64,000 nt of DNA from Afipia sp. Root123D2. Its GTDB lineage: Bacteria; Pseudomonadota; Alphaproteobacteria; Rhizobiales; Xanthobacteraceae. Location: assembly GCF_001425835.1 (NCBI RefSeq), contig NZ_LMDP01000002.1, forward strand, positions 528,828-592,827. Direction: 5' to 3'. A model generated the notes under the pieces. That model was not told the origin of the DNA, did no database searches, and saw only the letters and a program-made list of their open reading frames with translations. The position numbers and the translations under genes are program-made. Below are positions 37,986 to 45,192 of this stretch, in pieces. Numbering within the stretch: the first letter of the stretch is position 1; the number at the start of each line of letters is the position of its first letter.

Positions 37986-38254
37986 CGGCTTGTATCCTCC
38001 GTCAGGGCGGCCTCTACCGCGAGGCGCTTTCGGAATGCGCGGTCGCGCTTCAGATGCCACTCGCGGCTCATCGCCTCGTTGCGTGTTTCAAACGATTCCG
38101 AATGGAGCAGAATCCATTCTCGCCCCCGCGTCGAGCGCGCCCCGGTGCCGGCATTGTGCTGGGCCAGCCGGCGGTCGACATCGCTGGTCCAGCCCACATA
38201 GGTTAGGTGCCGGCCCTTGTGAACGCACCCCAGCACGTAGACGAACGAAGTCAT
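37982..38254 (-). CDS. GIY-YIG family protein (UPF0213-like)
   Basis: This 90-residue single-domain protein starts MTSFVYVLGCVHKGRHLTYV. The GIY-YIG elements appear as FVYVLGC and LTYVGWTSDVDRRLAQHNAG, followed by ESFETRNEAMSREWHLKRDR, where the conserved Arg and Glu line the nuclease site. Stand-alone proteins of this type have unclear roles; some may cut structured DNA. Its stop codon shares bases with the start of the next gene (ATGA), so the two are translated together. Confidence 0.9.
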   Translation of the reverse strand: MTSFVYVLGCVHKGRHLTYVGWTSDVDRRLAQHNAGTGARSTRGREWILLHSESFETRNEAMSREWHLKRDRAFRKRLAVEAALTEDTSR

Positions 38255-38303
38255 GCCGCCGCTCGCGCACGGCCGGAGCCTAGGAGCAAGTTGAGGCTGC
38301 CGA

Positions 38304-38663
38304 TCATTTCGCGGGCGCGCCCTTCGCGTTGTCCTTCGGCTGATCCTTGGAAGGGGTATCCTTGGCCGGCTGAACCTTCGCCGCCTGCAATTGCTCCACT
38401 GTCTTCTGCAGCCCGGCGACCGTGGTCTTGAGCGCCTCGATCTGGCGGTTCGCGGCATCGATCTTCTGCTGATTCTCAAGTGCCGCCTTAGTGATGGTAG
38501 CCTTGAGGAAATTGACGTTGCTCTGCAGGCAGCTCGTCCGGCGCTCCATCGTCTTCTCGGCGGTGCAGATTTCGATTCCCTGCACGTCCTGTGCCCGCAC
38601 ACCATGAGATGCCAGCACCAGAAAGAGCGCGGATGCGATGAATCTGAACGTGATTGCGGTCAT
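38304..38663 (-). CDS. Secreted coiled-coil protein
   Basis: This 119-residue protein starts MTAITFRFIASALFLVLASH with a signal peptide cut after VRA. It then has QGIEICTAEKTMERRTSCLQ, with two cysteines, and a heptad-patterned helix (ENQQKIDAANRQIEALKTTV; LQKTVEQLQAAK) ending in a Pro/Lys-rich tail. The pattern suggests a periplasmic oligomer. Function is unknown. The next gene on the strand (GIY-YIG) starts 49 bases away. Confidence 0.8.
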   Translation of the reverse strand: MTAITFRFIASALFLVLASHGVRAQDVQGIEICTAEKTMERRTSCLQSNVNFLKATITKAALENQQKIDAANRQIEALKTTVAGLQKTVEQLQAAKVQPAKDTPSKDQPKDNAKGAPAK

Positions 38664-38968
38664 TGCTTCTCCGATCATTCGCCATTTCCGGTTGGCGATG
38701 CTTGCGACATGTCCCATTATGCAACGCATCAACGCAGACACTGCGAAATTTTTTAACGCCTGGAACGCTGCCGGAACGAAACGCGCCCGAATCAGCGACT
38801 CGTATCATGACCGACTTTGTTCACCTCAACATCTAGCGTCAGTACATTAGCCGCATGTCTAAAATCACAATCGCTGGGGATGCGCAGTTGGCCGAACCGT
38901 GCTTCAAACGTTAATCTCCCTTATTCGTCCTCATTCGTCTTTCCCAGCCTCAAGGAATCTCCCCCTCG

Positions 38969-39850
38969 ATGTCCGACCTCCACGGTGTTTTTCCCTACCT
39001 CGTCTCCCCGACCGCGGCCGACGGGAAAATCCGCACCGATGTTCTTGGGCGTCTCTGCGACGATCTGATCAAATCCGGCGTCCACGGCCTCACGCCGCTC
39101 GGCTCGACTGGTGAATTTGCTTATCTCGGGCGAGAACAGCGCATGACCGTGGTGAAGGCCACCATCGAAGCCACCGCGCGCCGGGTGCCGGTGATCGCAG
39201 GCGTCGCCTCGACCTCGACCGCCGATGCGGTGGCGCAGGCACGCGCCTGTCAGGAGGCCGGAGCCGACGGCATTCTCGCGATTCTCGAGGCTTATTTTCC
39301 GATCAGGGACGCACAGGTCGAGGCCTATTTCCGCGCGATCGCCGATGCCGTCGATATTCCGGTCGTGATCTACACCAACCCGCAGTTTCAGCGGTCGGAC
39401 CTGACCCTCGACGTGATCGCCCGCCTCGCCACTCATCCGCGCATCCGCTACATCAAGGACGCCTCCAGCAATACCGGACGGCTGTTGTCGATCATCAATC
39501 GCTGCGGCGACGACCTGCAGGTGTTTTCCGCGTCGGCACATATTCCGGCGGCGGTGATGATGATCGGCGGCGTCGGCTGGATGGCGGGACCGGCCTGCAT
39601 CGTGCCGCGCGAAAGCGTCGCGCTTTACGACCATTGCAAGGCTGGCCGCTGGGACGAGGCGATGAAATTGCAGCGCAAGCTATGGCGCATCAACGAGGTG
39701 TTCGCCCGCTTCAATCTGGCTGCCTGCATCAAGGCCGGGCTCGACATCCAGGGCTATGCCGTCGGCGACCCGATTGCGCCGCAATCGGCGCTATCCGCGG
39801 ACGAACAAAAAATCGTCGAAGGGGTGCTGAACGAGATCGGAGCCGGTTGA
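38969..39850 (+). CDS. DapA-like class I aldolase (DHDPS/N-acetylneuraminate lyase family)
   Basis: This 293-residue (beta/alpha)8 protein starts [20 protein letters not shown]. It has the substrate-carboxyl site [20 protein letters not shown], the catalytic Tyr in [13 protein letters not shown] and the Schiff-base Lys in [13 protein letters not shown]. Sequence around these sites does not match true dihydrodipicolinate synthase, so it is likely a related aldolase or dehydratase acting on other 2-keto acids. It stands between a secreted-protein gene and small DUF genes, so substrate is unassigned. Confidence 0.9.
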   Translation: MSDLHGVFPYLVSPTAADGKIRTDVLGRLCDDLIKSGVHGLTPLGSTGEFAYLGREQRMTVVKATIEATARRVPVIAGVASTSTADAVAQARACQEAGADGILAILEAYFPIRDAQVEAYFRAIADAVDIPVVIYTNPQFQRSDLTLDVIARLATHPRIRYIKDASSNTGRLLSIINRCGDDLQVFSASAHIPAAVMMIGGVGWMAGPACIVPRESVALYDHCKAGRWDEAMKLQRKLWRINEVFARFNLAACIKAGLDIQGYAVGDPIAPQSALSADEQKIVEGVLNEIGAG

Positions 39851-39907
39851 CGGCTTTCCGCTCCGTCGCCACCTGAGCCCATGGACAATCCTGAACGGGA
39901 GCGACCG

Positions 39908-40123
39908 ATGAGCGAGTGGCAGGATATCGCAACCGCGCCTAAGGACGGAACGTTCGTCCTTCTGCATTGCGCCGACTGGCCGACCGATGTCGAAGGCTTC
40001 TGGCATAGAGGCACGCGGTCCTGGTCGGCCAACACCCGGATTCCCAACATCGAAAACCGTGTGATTGGTCCCGAGCCGCCGACACACTGGAAACCACTGA
40101 CCCTGGAACAAGAGAAATACTGA
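39908..40123 (+). CDS. DUF551-like small protein
   Basis: This 71-residue protein starts MSEWQDIATAPKDGTFVLLH after GGGAGCG. The WQDIATAPKDG start and the PPTHWKPL end match the DUF551 domain found in phage and bacterial small proteins. It is rich in Trp (four residues). Function is unknown. It follows the DapA-like gene with a gap of 57 bases. Confidence 0.8.
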   Translation: MSEWQDIATAPKDGTFVLLHCADWPTDVEGFWHRGTRSWSANTRIPNIENRVIGPEPPTHWKPLTLEQEKY

Positions 40124-40211
40124 ACTTGGTTCTGGTTCGTCCTGGTTGGAAACGTGCGCCGCGTCCTTACATGAAGAGAGCGCTACCGTCCTGCTACAAG
40201 GAAACGATCGG

Positions 40212-40454
40212 ATGACAAAAGTCATATACGAAGTCGTCGAGCACGACGGCGGCTGGGCCTACAAGGTCAATGGCGTGTTTTCGGAACCCTTCCCTACTCA
40301 TGAGGCCGCTCACGCCGCAGCAACCAAGGCCGCAGCCGAGCAGCGCGTGCCCGGGCCGTCGGCTGTGATCCAGTTCGAGGATCAAACAGGCCGATGGCAC
40401 GAAGAGACGGTGCGGGGAAACGACCGGCCATCGACCGAGGTTGCGGACGACTGA
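40212..40454 (+). CDS. DUF2188-like small protein
   Basis: This 80-residue protein starts MTKVIYEVVEHDGGWAYKVN and continues GVFSEPFPTHEAAHAAATKA, the strand-turn-helix shape of DUF2188. It probably folds as a small beta-beta-alpha unit. It is the second of three unrelated tiny uncharacterised proteins in a row (40 kb region). Confidence 0.82.
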   Translation: MTKVIYEVVEHDGGWAYKVNGVFSEPFPTHEAAHAAATKAAAEQRVPGPSAVIQFEDQTGRWHEETVRGNDRPSTEVADD

Positions 40455-40457
40455 TTC

Positions 40458-40715
40458 TCAATGCGACGTCGGCGGATCGTCCGAGGGATCGAGCAGGGCT
40501 TCGCTGAAGGGAAATTCCAGTACAATCTCTCCTGCTGCGTCGGTCACTTCCAGACTTGCGGTGATCAGCGATTTGTTCTGACCACTTTCCTGCAACAAGT
40601 CGCGTATCGTGGCGCGGGCGACCTGCCAGGCGTGATCCGGATCGCGTAAGTCGATCCCCTCCGCGTCACGGATCAGTTCGGCGCCAATGCGGGTGTTGAA
40701 AAAATAGCGCGGCAT
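40458..40715 (-). CDS. DUF6894 family protein
   Basis: This 85-residue protein starts MPRYFFNTRIGAELIRDAEG and contains GIDLRDPDHAWQVARATIRD and LEVTDAAGEIVLEFPFSEAL, the standard DUF6894 arrangement common in Bradyrhizobium and Methylobacterium. Function is unknown. It is convergent with the DUF2188 gene (3-base gap). Confidence 0.88.
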   Translation of the reverse strand: MPRYFFNTRIGAELIRDAEGIDLRDPDHAWQVARATIRDLLQESGQNKSLITASLEVTDAAGEIVLEFPFSEALLDPSDDPPTSH

Positions 40716-40744
40716 GGATCCTCAACTTCTGCGTTACAAGCCGG

Positions 40745-41224
40745 TCACAACAACGAAACGATTTCCGTGATCAGGGATTCCGGCTTTGTCGTCGGCGCAT
40801 AACGGGTGACGACCGCGCCGTCGCGATTGACCAGAAATTTGGTGAAATTCCACTTGATGTTTTCCAGGCCCATCAATCCCGGCCGCTCACGTGTGAGATG
40901 CCGGTAGAGGGGGTGAGCATTGTCGCCGTTAACCTCGATCTTGGCGAACATCGGAAACGTCACCGCATACTCGCGCGAGCAGAACTCCGCGATCTGCGCT
41001 TCGCTTCCGGGCTCCTGCCTGCCAAACTGATTGCACGGAAAGCCGAGGACCGAAAACCCCCGCGCCTGATGTGCGCGATAAAGTGCCTCCAGACCGCGAT
41101 ATTGAGGCGTGAAGCCGCAGGCGCTGGCAGTGTTGACGATCAACAGAACCTGCCCTTCGAACGCAGACAGCGAGATGTCACTGCCATCCAGCATTCTTGC
41201 GGAAAAATCGTAAACACGGCTCAT
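40745..41224 (-). CDS. Glutathione peroxidase family protein (Cys form)
   Basis: This 159-residue thioredoxin-fold protein starts MSRVYDFSARMLDGSDISLS. It has the peroxidatic Cys in IVNTASACGFTPQYRGLEAL, Gln in GFPCNQFGRQEPGSEAQI and the Trp/Asn site KWNFTKFLVNRDG. It reduces peroxides with thioredoxin or glutathione. Cys rather than Sec occupies the active site. ATG 41224 is the family start; the longer frame is non-homologous. It is transcribed divergently from the NhaP gene. Confidence 0.93.
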   Translation of the reverse strand: MSRVYDFSARMLDGSDISLSAFEGQVLLIVNTASACGFTPQYRGLEALYRAHQARGFSVLGFPCNQFGRQEPGSEAQIAEFCSREYAVTFPMFAKIEVNGDNAHPLYRHLTRERPGLMGLENIKWNFTKFLVNRDGAVVTRYAPTTKPESLITEIVSLL

Positions 41225-41369
41225 GAAGCGGATATCCTGAAGGAATATGCGGCCCGCCGAACGTTCGCGGACACTTGAGAGGGCAACATAAGCAGTCAGC
41301 GCCGGATTCCAAAGCGGGCCTCTGCCGTGATAAAGGCGACAGGCCGGTTCATTGGAGCGAAAACCCTTG

Positions 41370-42938
41370 CACGATTTCGAATGGATCATCGGACTGCTGC
41401 TGGGATCGGTCGCCCTGTCGGCGCTGGCCCGGCGGCTATCCGTACCCTACCCGGTGTTTCTGGCGCTTGGCGGCGCGGCTCTGGCTTTCGTCCCCGGCGG
41501 CCCGTCATGGACACTGGAGCCCGATCTCGCGCTGGCGCTGTTCGTCGCCCCGGTCCTGCTCGATGCTGCTTTCGACACCTCGTTGCGCGACCTGCGCGAC
41601 AATTGGCTTTCCGTGTCGACGCTGGTTTTCGTCGCCGTGGTTCTGACCACCGCCGCCGTCGCGACCGTCGCGCACTGGCTGGTGCCCGCGATGCCCTGGG
41701 GCGCGGCGATTGCGCTGGGAGCGATCGTCGCGCCGCCTGACGCCGCGGCAGCGACCGCGATCCTGCGCCAGGTCAACCTGCCCCACCGCCTTCTCAAGAT
41801 TCTGGAAGGCGAGAGTCTCCTCAACGACGTCAGCGCGCTTTTGATCTATCGCGCCGCCGTGGGCGCGGTCGTGCTGGATCAGGTCCACGCCCGCGACTTT
41901 GCGCCCTACATTGCGCTGGCGCTGGCCGGAAGCCTGATCGCCGGCTACGCTTTCGCACGGCTGTCGATGATGGTGACGAAGCACGTCACGGACGCACCAA
42001 GCGCCATCATCCTGCAATTCGCCGGAACATTCACAGTGTGGATCGCCGCTGAGCGGCTTGGCCTTTCCGGAATTCTCACCATCGTTGTCTATGCCATCAC
42101 CCTTGCGCGCACCGTACCGGCGCAAACCTCAGCCCGGATGCGGGTGCCGTCCTATGCGGTCTGGGACACCATGGTGTTTCTGCTCAATGTGGTCGCGTTC
42201 GTGCTGATCGGCATGCAGATGCGCCCGATCTGGGAGCGCCTCGCCGACCCGATGCGACTGCACTACAGCCTCGTCGCCGGCGCGGTTCTGCTGACGGTCA
42301 TCCTGACGAGAATTATCTGGGTGATGAGCTACAACGCCGCGCTGCGCTACGCCGTCGCCAAACGCGGGGGCGTCCGTCGCCGAGACCTTTCGCCGCCGAC
42401 AGTGCAGGGCGGTATCGTGGTTTCCTGGTGCGGGATGCGCGGAATCGTGACACTGGCGGCGGCGTTCGCATTGCCGGACGGCTCTGCCGGCGGCGCCGTC
42501 TTCCCGTTTCGCGATCTGATCTTGCTCACGGCGTTCAGCGTCGTGCTCGGCTCGCTGCTGATCCAGGGCCTGACCCTGCGCCCCTTGATCTCCCGTATGA
42601 AATTCGATGCAGCCGACCCTGTCGGGCGCGAGGTCGGCCGCGCTCGCACTGCTGCCTATCGCGCGGCGCTTGCCGAGATCGACGGCGACCCGTCCGAAAC
42701 CGCGGAAGTGCTGCGGCTCGAATATACGGCTTTGCTGGCGGCGGCCGGCGACTCTCCGGATGGCGAAACGCCGCGCGAGCTGCCTGCCGATCCGTTGCGG
42801 CGGCGGGCCATCGCGGCTGCGCGCGCCGCGCTCAATGCACTGCGCGCATCCGGCGAGATCGGGGACGATGCGTTCCACCGGCTCGAAGAGGAATTCGACT
42901 GGGCCGAATTGAGCGCCGGATCCCCGGACGGCCGGTGA
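41370..42938 (+). CDS. Na+/H+ antiporter, CPA1 (NhaP) type
   Basis: This roughly 522-residue inner-membrane antiporter starts at TTG 41370 (MHDFEWIIGLLLGSVALSAL), 10 bases after GGAGCG; an upstream TTG at 41352 is the alternative. It has about 12 hydrophobic segments, the ion-binding acidic motif IVAPPDAAAATAIL and the CPA1 signature SWCGMRGIVTLAAAFALP. The cytoplasmic tail of about 110 residues is charged and helical. It exports Na+ or K+ in exchange for protons. There is no RCK or UspA domain. Confidence 0.92.
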   Translation, partial: HDFEWIIGLLLGSVALSALARRLSVPYPVFLALGGAALAFVPGGPSWTLEPDLALALFVAPVLLDAAFDTSLRDLRDNWLSVSTLVFVAVVLTTAAVATVAHWLVPAMPWGAAIALGAIVAPPDAAAATAILRQVNLPHRLLKILEGESLLNDVSALLIYRAAVGAVVLDQVHARDFAPYIALALAGSLIAGYAFARLSMMVTKHVTDAPSAIILQFAGTFTVWIAAERLGLSGILTIVVYAITLARTVPAQTSARMRVPSYAVWDTMVFLLNVVAFVLIGMQMRPIWERLADPMRLHYSLVAGAVLLTVILTRIIWVMSYNAALRYAVAKRGGVRRRDLSPPTVQGGIVVSWCGMRGIVTLAAAFALPDGSAGGAVFPFRDLILLTAFSVVLGSLLIQGLTLRPLISRMKFDAADPVGREVGRARTAAYRAALAEIDGDPSETAEVLRLEYTALLAAAGDSPDGETPRELPADPLRRRAIAAARAALNALRASGEIGDDAFHRLEEEFDWAELSAGSPDGR

Positions 42939-42944
42939 CACAAC

Positions 42945-44519
42945 TTATGCGGAATTCGGCTGCCGCTTGTCCAGCGCGGCCATCGCCTCACCCAAAACCG
43001 TGCGGATACGTTCCGCATCCTTTGTATCGATCACCGCGGGATTGAGATAAAGATCGAGCCCCGGCATGCGCTCGATCAGAATATCATCGTCGTCACTTCC
43101 CGCTCCGACCAATCGATCCACCGTGTAAGGAACCACTTCGCGGCTGATGCCCTTCATGGTGATCGGCGGTAACTCATGCGCGACGATCTCATCGCGTACC
43201 AGCGCATAGGTTTCATAGCTGATGACGATCTTGCCGGGCTCGGCGATCGACTGAAGACGCGCCGCGAGGTTCGCTTCAGCGCCGATGATCGTATAATCCA
43301 TGCGGTCGGCGCTGCCGAAATTCCCGACATTGCAATAACCGGAATTGATTCCGATCCGGGCACGGAACGGCTGCTCGATTCCAGCCTTGCGCCACACCGC
43401 ATTGAGTTCCGCAAGACGGTGCTGCATGGCCCATGCCATCTCCAGACACGCCTTGGCGTCAGCCGCGTCGCCCCTCGTTTCCGGATCGCCGAAGAAGATG
43501 AGCATCGCATCGCCTATGAACTTGTCGATGGTTCCGCCGTGAGCCAGCGCGATCGCCGACATCTCAGTGAAATACTCATTCAGCAATTGGGTAATCAGCT
43601 CAGGCTGCAGACGCTCGGTGGTCGCAGTGAAATTCTGGATATCGGAGAAGAAAATCGTGAGCTTCTTGCGCTCGGTCTGAATGGTCACATCCTTCTGGCC
43701 GCTGAAAATGCTCTTGTAGATTTGCGGCGAAATGTAACGTGAGATTTTCATCGACAGTGAGGCGAGGAAATCATTGGCTGATTCCAGCTCGGCATTGATG
43801 CCCTGAATCACCTTGCCTTGCCGGTATTGCATTCCGAGGAACGACACGCCGCTCACTGCCGCGAGCGCGAAATACATCAGCAGGTATTTGAACGAGAACA
43901 GGTTCGCGGCGATCGGCTGGGTGATGCTGACTTCCTGAATTCCGCGAACATCGCCCACTTTCCAGTCCCGCTTAGGGCTATCCGGATGGACGTTGTGACA
44001 GCTGACGCACGCCGCCCCCATCATGATCGGAGCAACCAGCCGAACGGTGTCGCGGAACGGCGACCATGTTGCATCGACGATTTTCTGCTCCGGGTTTTTC
44101 CGGAGACTCTCCAGCGACTTTTTCTCGAAGTCATCGAGGTTGTGGGCCGCCCTGCCCTTGAACGGAAAATCCGAGACGAAACGATAGGTGATGTTCGCCT
44201 GCTGCTCGCTGATGACTTTTCCGAGCTCCAGAGACAGGGTCGCCGGAATTGGAATCGCTCCCGGAATGTCCTCGTAATTGTGCACCACCTGGGTGGATCC
44301 CGGGTGATCGAGAATCCGCTTGACCACGTTGGCGCCATAGTAGCCGCGAACACTGGTGATGACCGAATTCAGATCGCTGGCCTGACGTCGCAGCGAGGCG
44401 TCGGCAAGGTTGGTGAGGTCGAGCCAGACCGCGACCGGCAACAAGACAAGCAGCGCTGCGATCATGAGCCCGAGAAGCACACCGCTGGATTTGGATTGCC
44501 CTGAACTGGCGCTCACCAT
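42945..44519 (-). CDS. Membrane class III adenylate/guanylate cyclase with periplasmic CXXCH sensor (DUF3365-like)
   Basis: This 524-residue protein has a membrane helix near residues 15-35 (GVLLGLMIAALLVLLPVAVW). A periplasmic DUF3365/Tll0287-type domain of about 180 residues follows, containing GAACVSCHNVHPDSPKRDW, a CXXCH c-type haem motif. A second helix (LLMYFALAAVSGVSFLGMQY), a short linker and a cyclase domain complete it. Cyclase residues are in FFSDIQNFTATTERLQPEL, FIGDAMLIFFGDPE and IIGAEANLAARLQS, so the catalytic set appears intact. It probably converts a redox, gas or haem signal to cAMP or cGMP. ATG 44519 is preceded by AAGGATC. Confidence 0.9.
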   Translation of the reverse strand: MVSASSGQSKSSGVLLGLMIAALLVLLPVAVWLDLTNLADASLRRQASDLNSVITSVRGYYGANVVKRILDHPGSTQVVHNYEDIPGAIPIPATLSLELGKVISEQQANITYRFVSDFPFKGRAAHNLDDFEKKSLESLRKNPEQKIVDATWSPFRDTVRLVAPIMMGAACVSCHNVHPDSPKRDWKVGDVRGIQEVSITQPIAANLFSFKYLLMYFALAAVSGVSFLGMQYRQGKVIQGINAELESANDFLASLSMKISRYISPQIYKSIFSGQKDVTIQTERKKLTIFFSDIQNFTATTERLQPELITQLLNEYFTEMSAIALAHGGTIDKFIGDAMLIFFGDPETRGDAADAKACLEMAWAMQHRLAELNAVWRKAGIEQPFRARIGINSGYCNVGNFGSADRMDYTIIGAEANLAARLQSIAEPGKIVISYETYALVRDEIVAHELPPITMKGISREVVPYTVDRLVGAGSDDDDILIERMPGLDLYLNPAVIDTKDAERIRTVLGEAMAALDKRQPNSA

Positions 44520-44730
44520 GACGATGATCCTTATTGGGAAAATTCGATTGTTTCGCAATGCAATGAGACGACGGCATGAAGCAACGAATCGGCTCCGCCG
44601 TCCAGCGTCACAAACGATATATCATCGGATGGGCGACACCCGGTGACAGGTCTGGATCGCGAAACAACGCCTGTCTGTCGTGCTAGCTTGGGTCAGTTCG
44701 CAATGCACCTTCTGTGACAGGAGAAGCGCC

Positions 44731-44961
44731 ATGGTTGTTCGCCTGAGTCTGGCCGTCGCAGCTTCAATCCTGGGGTCGACCCTCGTGGTGCCTGCCCACG
44801 CCCGGCCACCGACCGCGACGGTTTCACCCGGCTATGACGCGCGGCTGATCGAATCCCGCAAGGCCCTGGCTGCACCGAAGCAACCCGCCATCATCACAGA
44901 CCATGCGGCGCATCGGAAACCGAAAGCGCGACCCCGGAAGCCGCACCACCAGAAGCATTGA
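44731..44961 (+). CDS. Small basic secreted protein
   Basis: This 76-residue protein starts MVVRLSLAVAASILGSTLVV after GGAGAAGC. It has a signal peptide cut after AHA and a Lys/His/Pro-rich tail (AAHRKPKARPRKPHHQKH). Composition suggests nucleic-acid, phosphate or metal binding, without a recognised domain. It faces the small minus-strand transcript at 44976, with only 14 bases between the coding ends. Confidence 0.65.
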   Translation: MVVRLSLAVAASILGSTLVVPAHARPPTATVSPGYDARLIESRKALAAPKQPAIITDHAAHRKPKARPRKPHHQKH

Positions 44962-44975
44962 CGTTTTCAATTGTC

Positions 44976-45015
44976 AAAAAGAAAGGGCGCACCGCAGATG
45001 TCGCGGCACGCCCTT
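44976..45015 (-). terminator. Terminator of the small minus-strand transcript
   Basis: On the minus strand AAGGGCG-TG-CCGC and GCGG-TG-CGCCCTT form an 11-bp stem with two internal mismatches around GACATCT, followed by TCTTTTT. The T-run is strong only in this direction. Confidence 0.9.
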
Positions 45016-45033
45016 CCCTATTTCTCGCTGGCA

Positions 45034-45053
45034 CAGGCGGTGAGACCGCCGTG
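45034..45053 (-). other. Hairpin between the tiny ORF and its terminator
   Basis: GGCGGT (45036-45041) and ACCGCC (45045-45050) pair around a GAG loop, extended by CAC and GTG with one bulged base. It stands 8 to 27 bases past the stop of the tiny ORF in the same transcript. Confidence 0.75.
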
Positions 45054-45060
45054 GCAGGAC

Positions 45061-45114
45061 TTAGACGGTCTTACCGGCGATCCCAGCGAGGTGACAGCGC
45101 GACGAATGAGACAC
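45061..45114 (-). CDS. 17-codon ORF with a perfect Shine-Dalgarno sequence
   Basis: GTG 45114 to TAA 45061 encodes MSHSSRCHLAGIAGKTV. The sequence AAAGGAGGTGGTCCA sits directly before it, an almost full complement of the 16S 3' end at optimal spacing. An in-frame ATG six codons upstream (45132) is less likely since it would place the Shine-Dalgarno inside the ORF. A promoter-like element (45149-45177), hairpin and terminator surround it. No family is recognised; it could be a regulatory leader peptide or a microprotein. Confidence 0.7.
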   Translation of the reverse strand: MSHSSRCHLAGIAGKTV

Positions 45115-45148
45115 TGGACCACCTCCTTTCATTGTTGTTGACGATACG

Positions 45149-45177
45149 AATATAGGAGCCACCAGCAGCCTTGTGAA
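45149..45177 (-). promoter_or_regulatory. Near-consensus sigma-70 promoter for the tiny transcript
   Basis: Minus strand: TTCACA (-35), 17-base spacer, TATATT (-10). Each hexamer matches the consensus at five of six bases with ideal spacing. Predicted start about 45142, 28 bases before the GTG. Confidence 0.75.
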
Positions 45178-45192
45178 GGGCACGCGGCGCAA

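Noticed and set aside
38854-38913. Tiny plus-strand ORF before the DapA-like gene
   Set aside because: It has no Shine-Dalgarno sequence or terminator, unlike the 45061-45114 unit.
44984-45015. Terminator for the plus-strand small basic protein gene
   Set aside because: On the plus strand the hairpin is followed by CCCTATTT, a poor T-run, while the minus strand has TCTTTTT; it is assigned to the minus-strand transcript.
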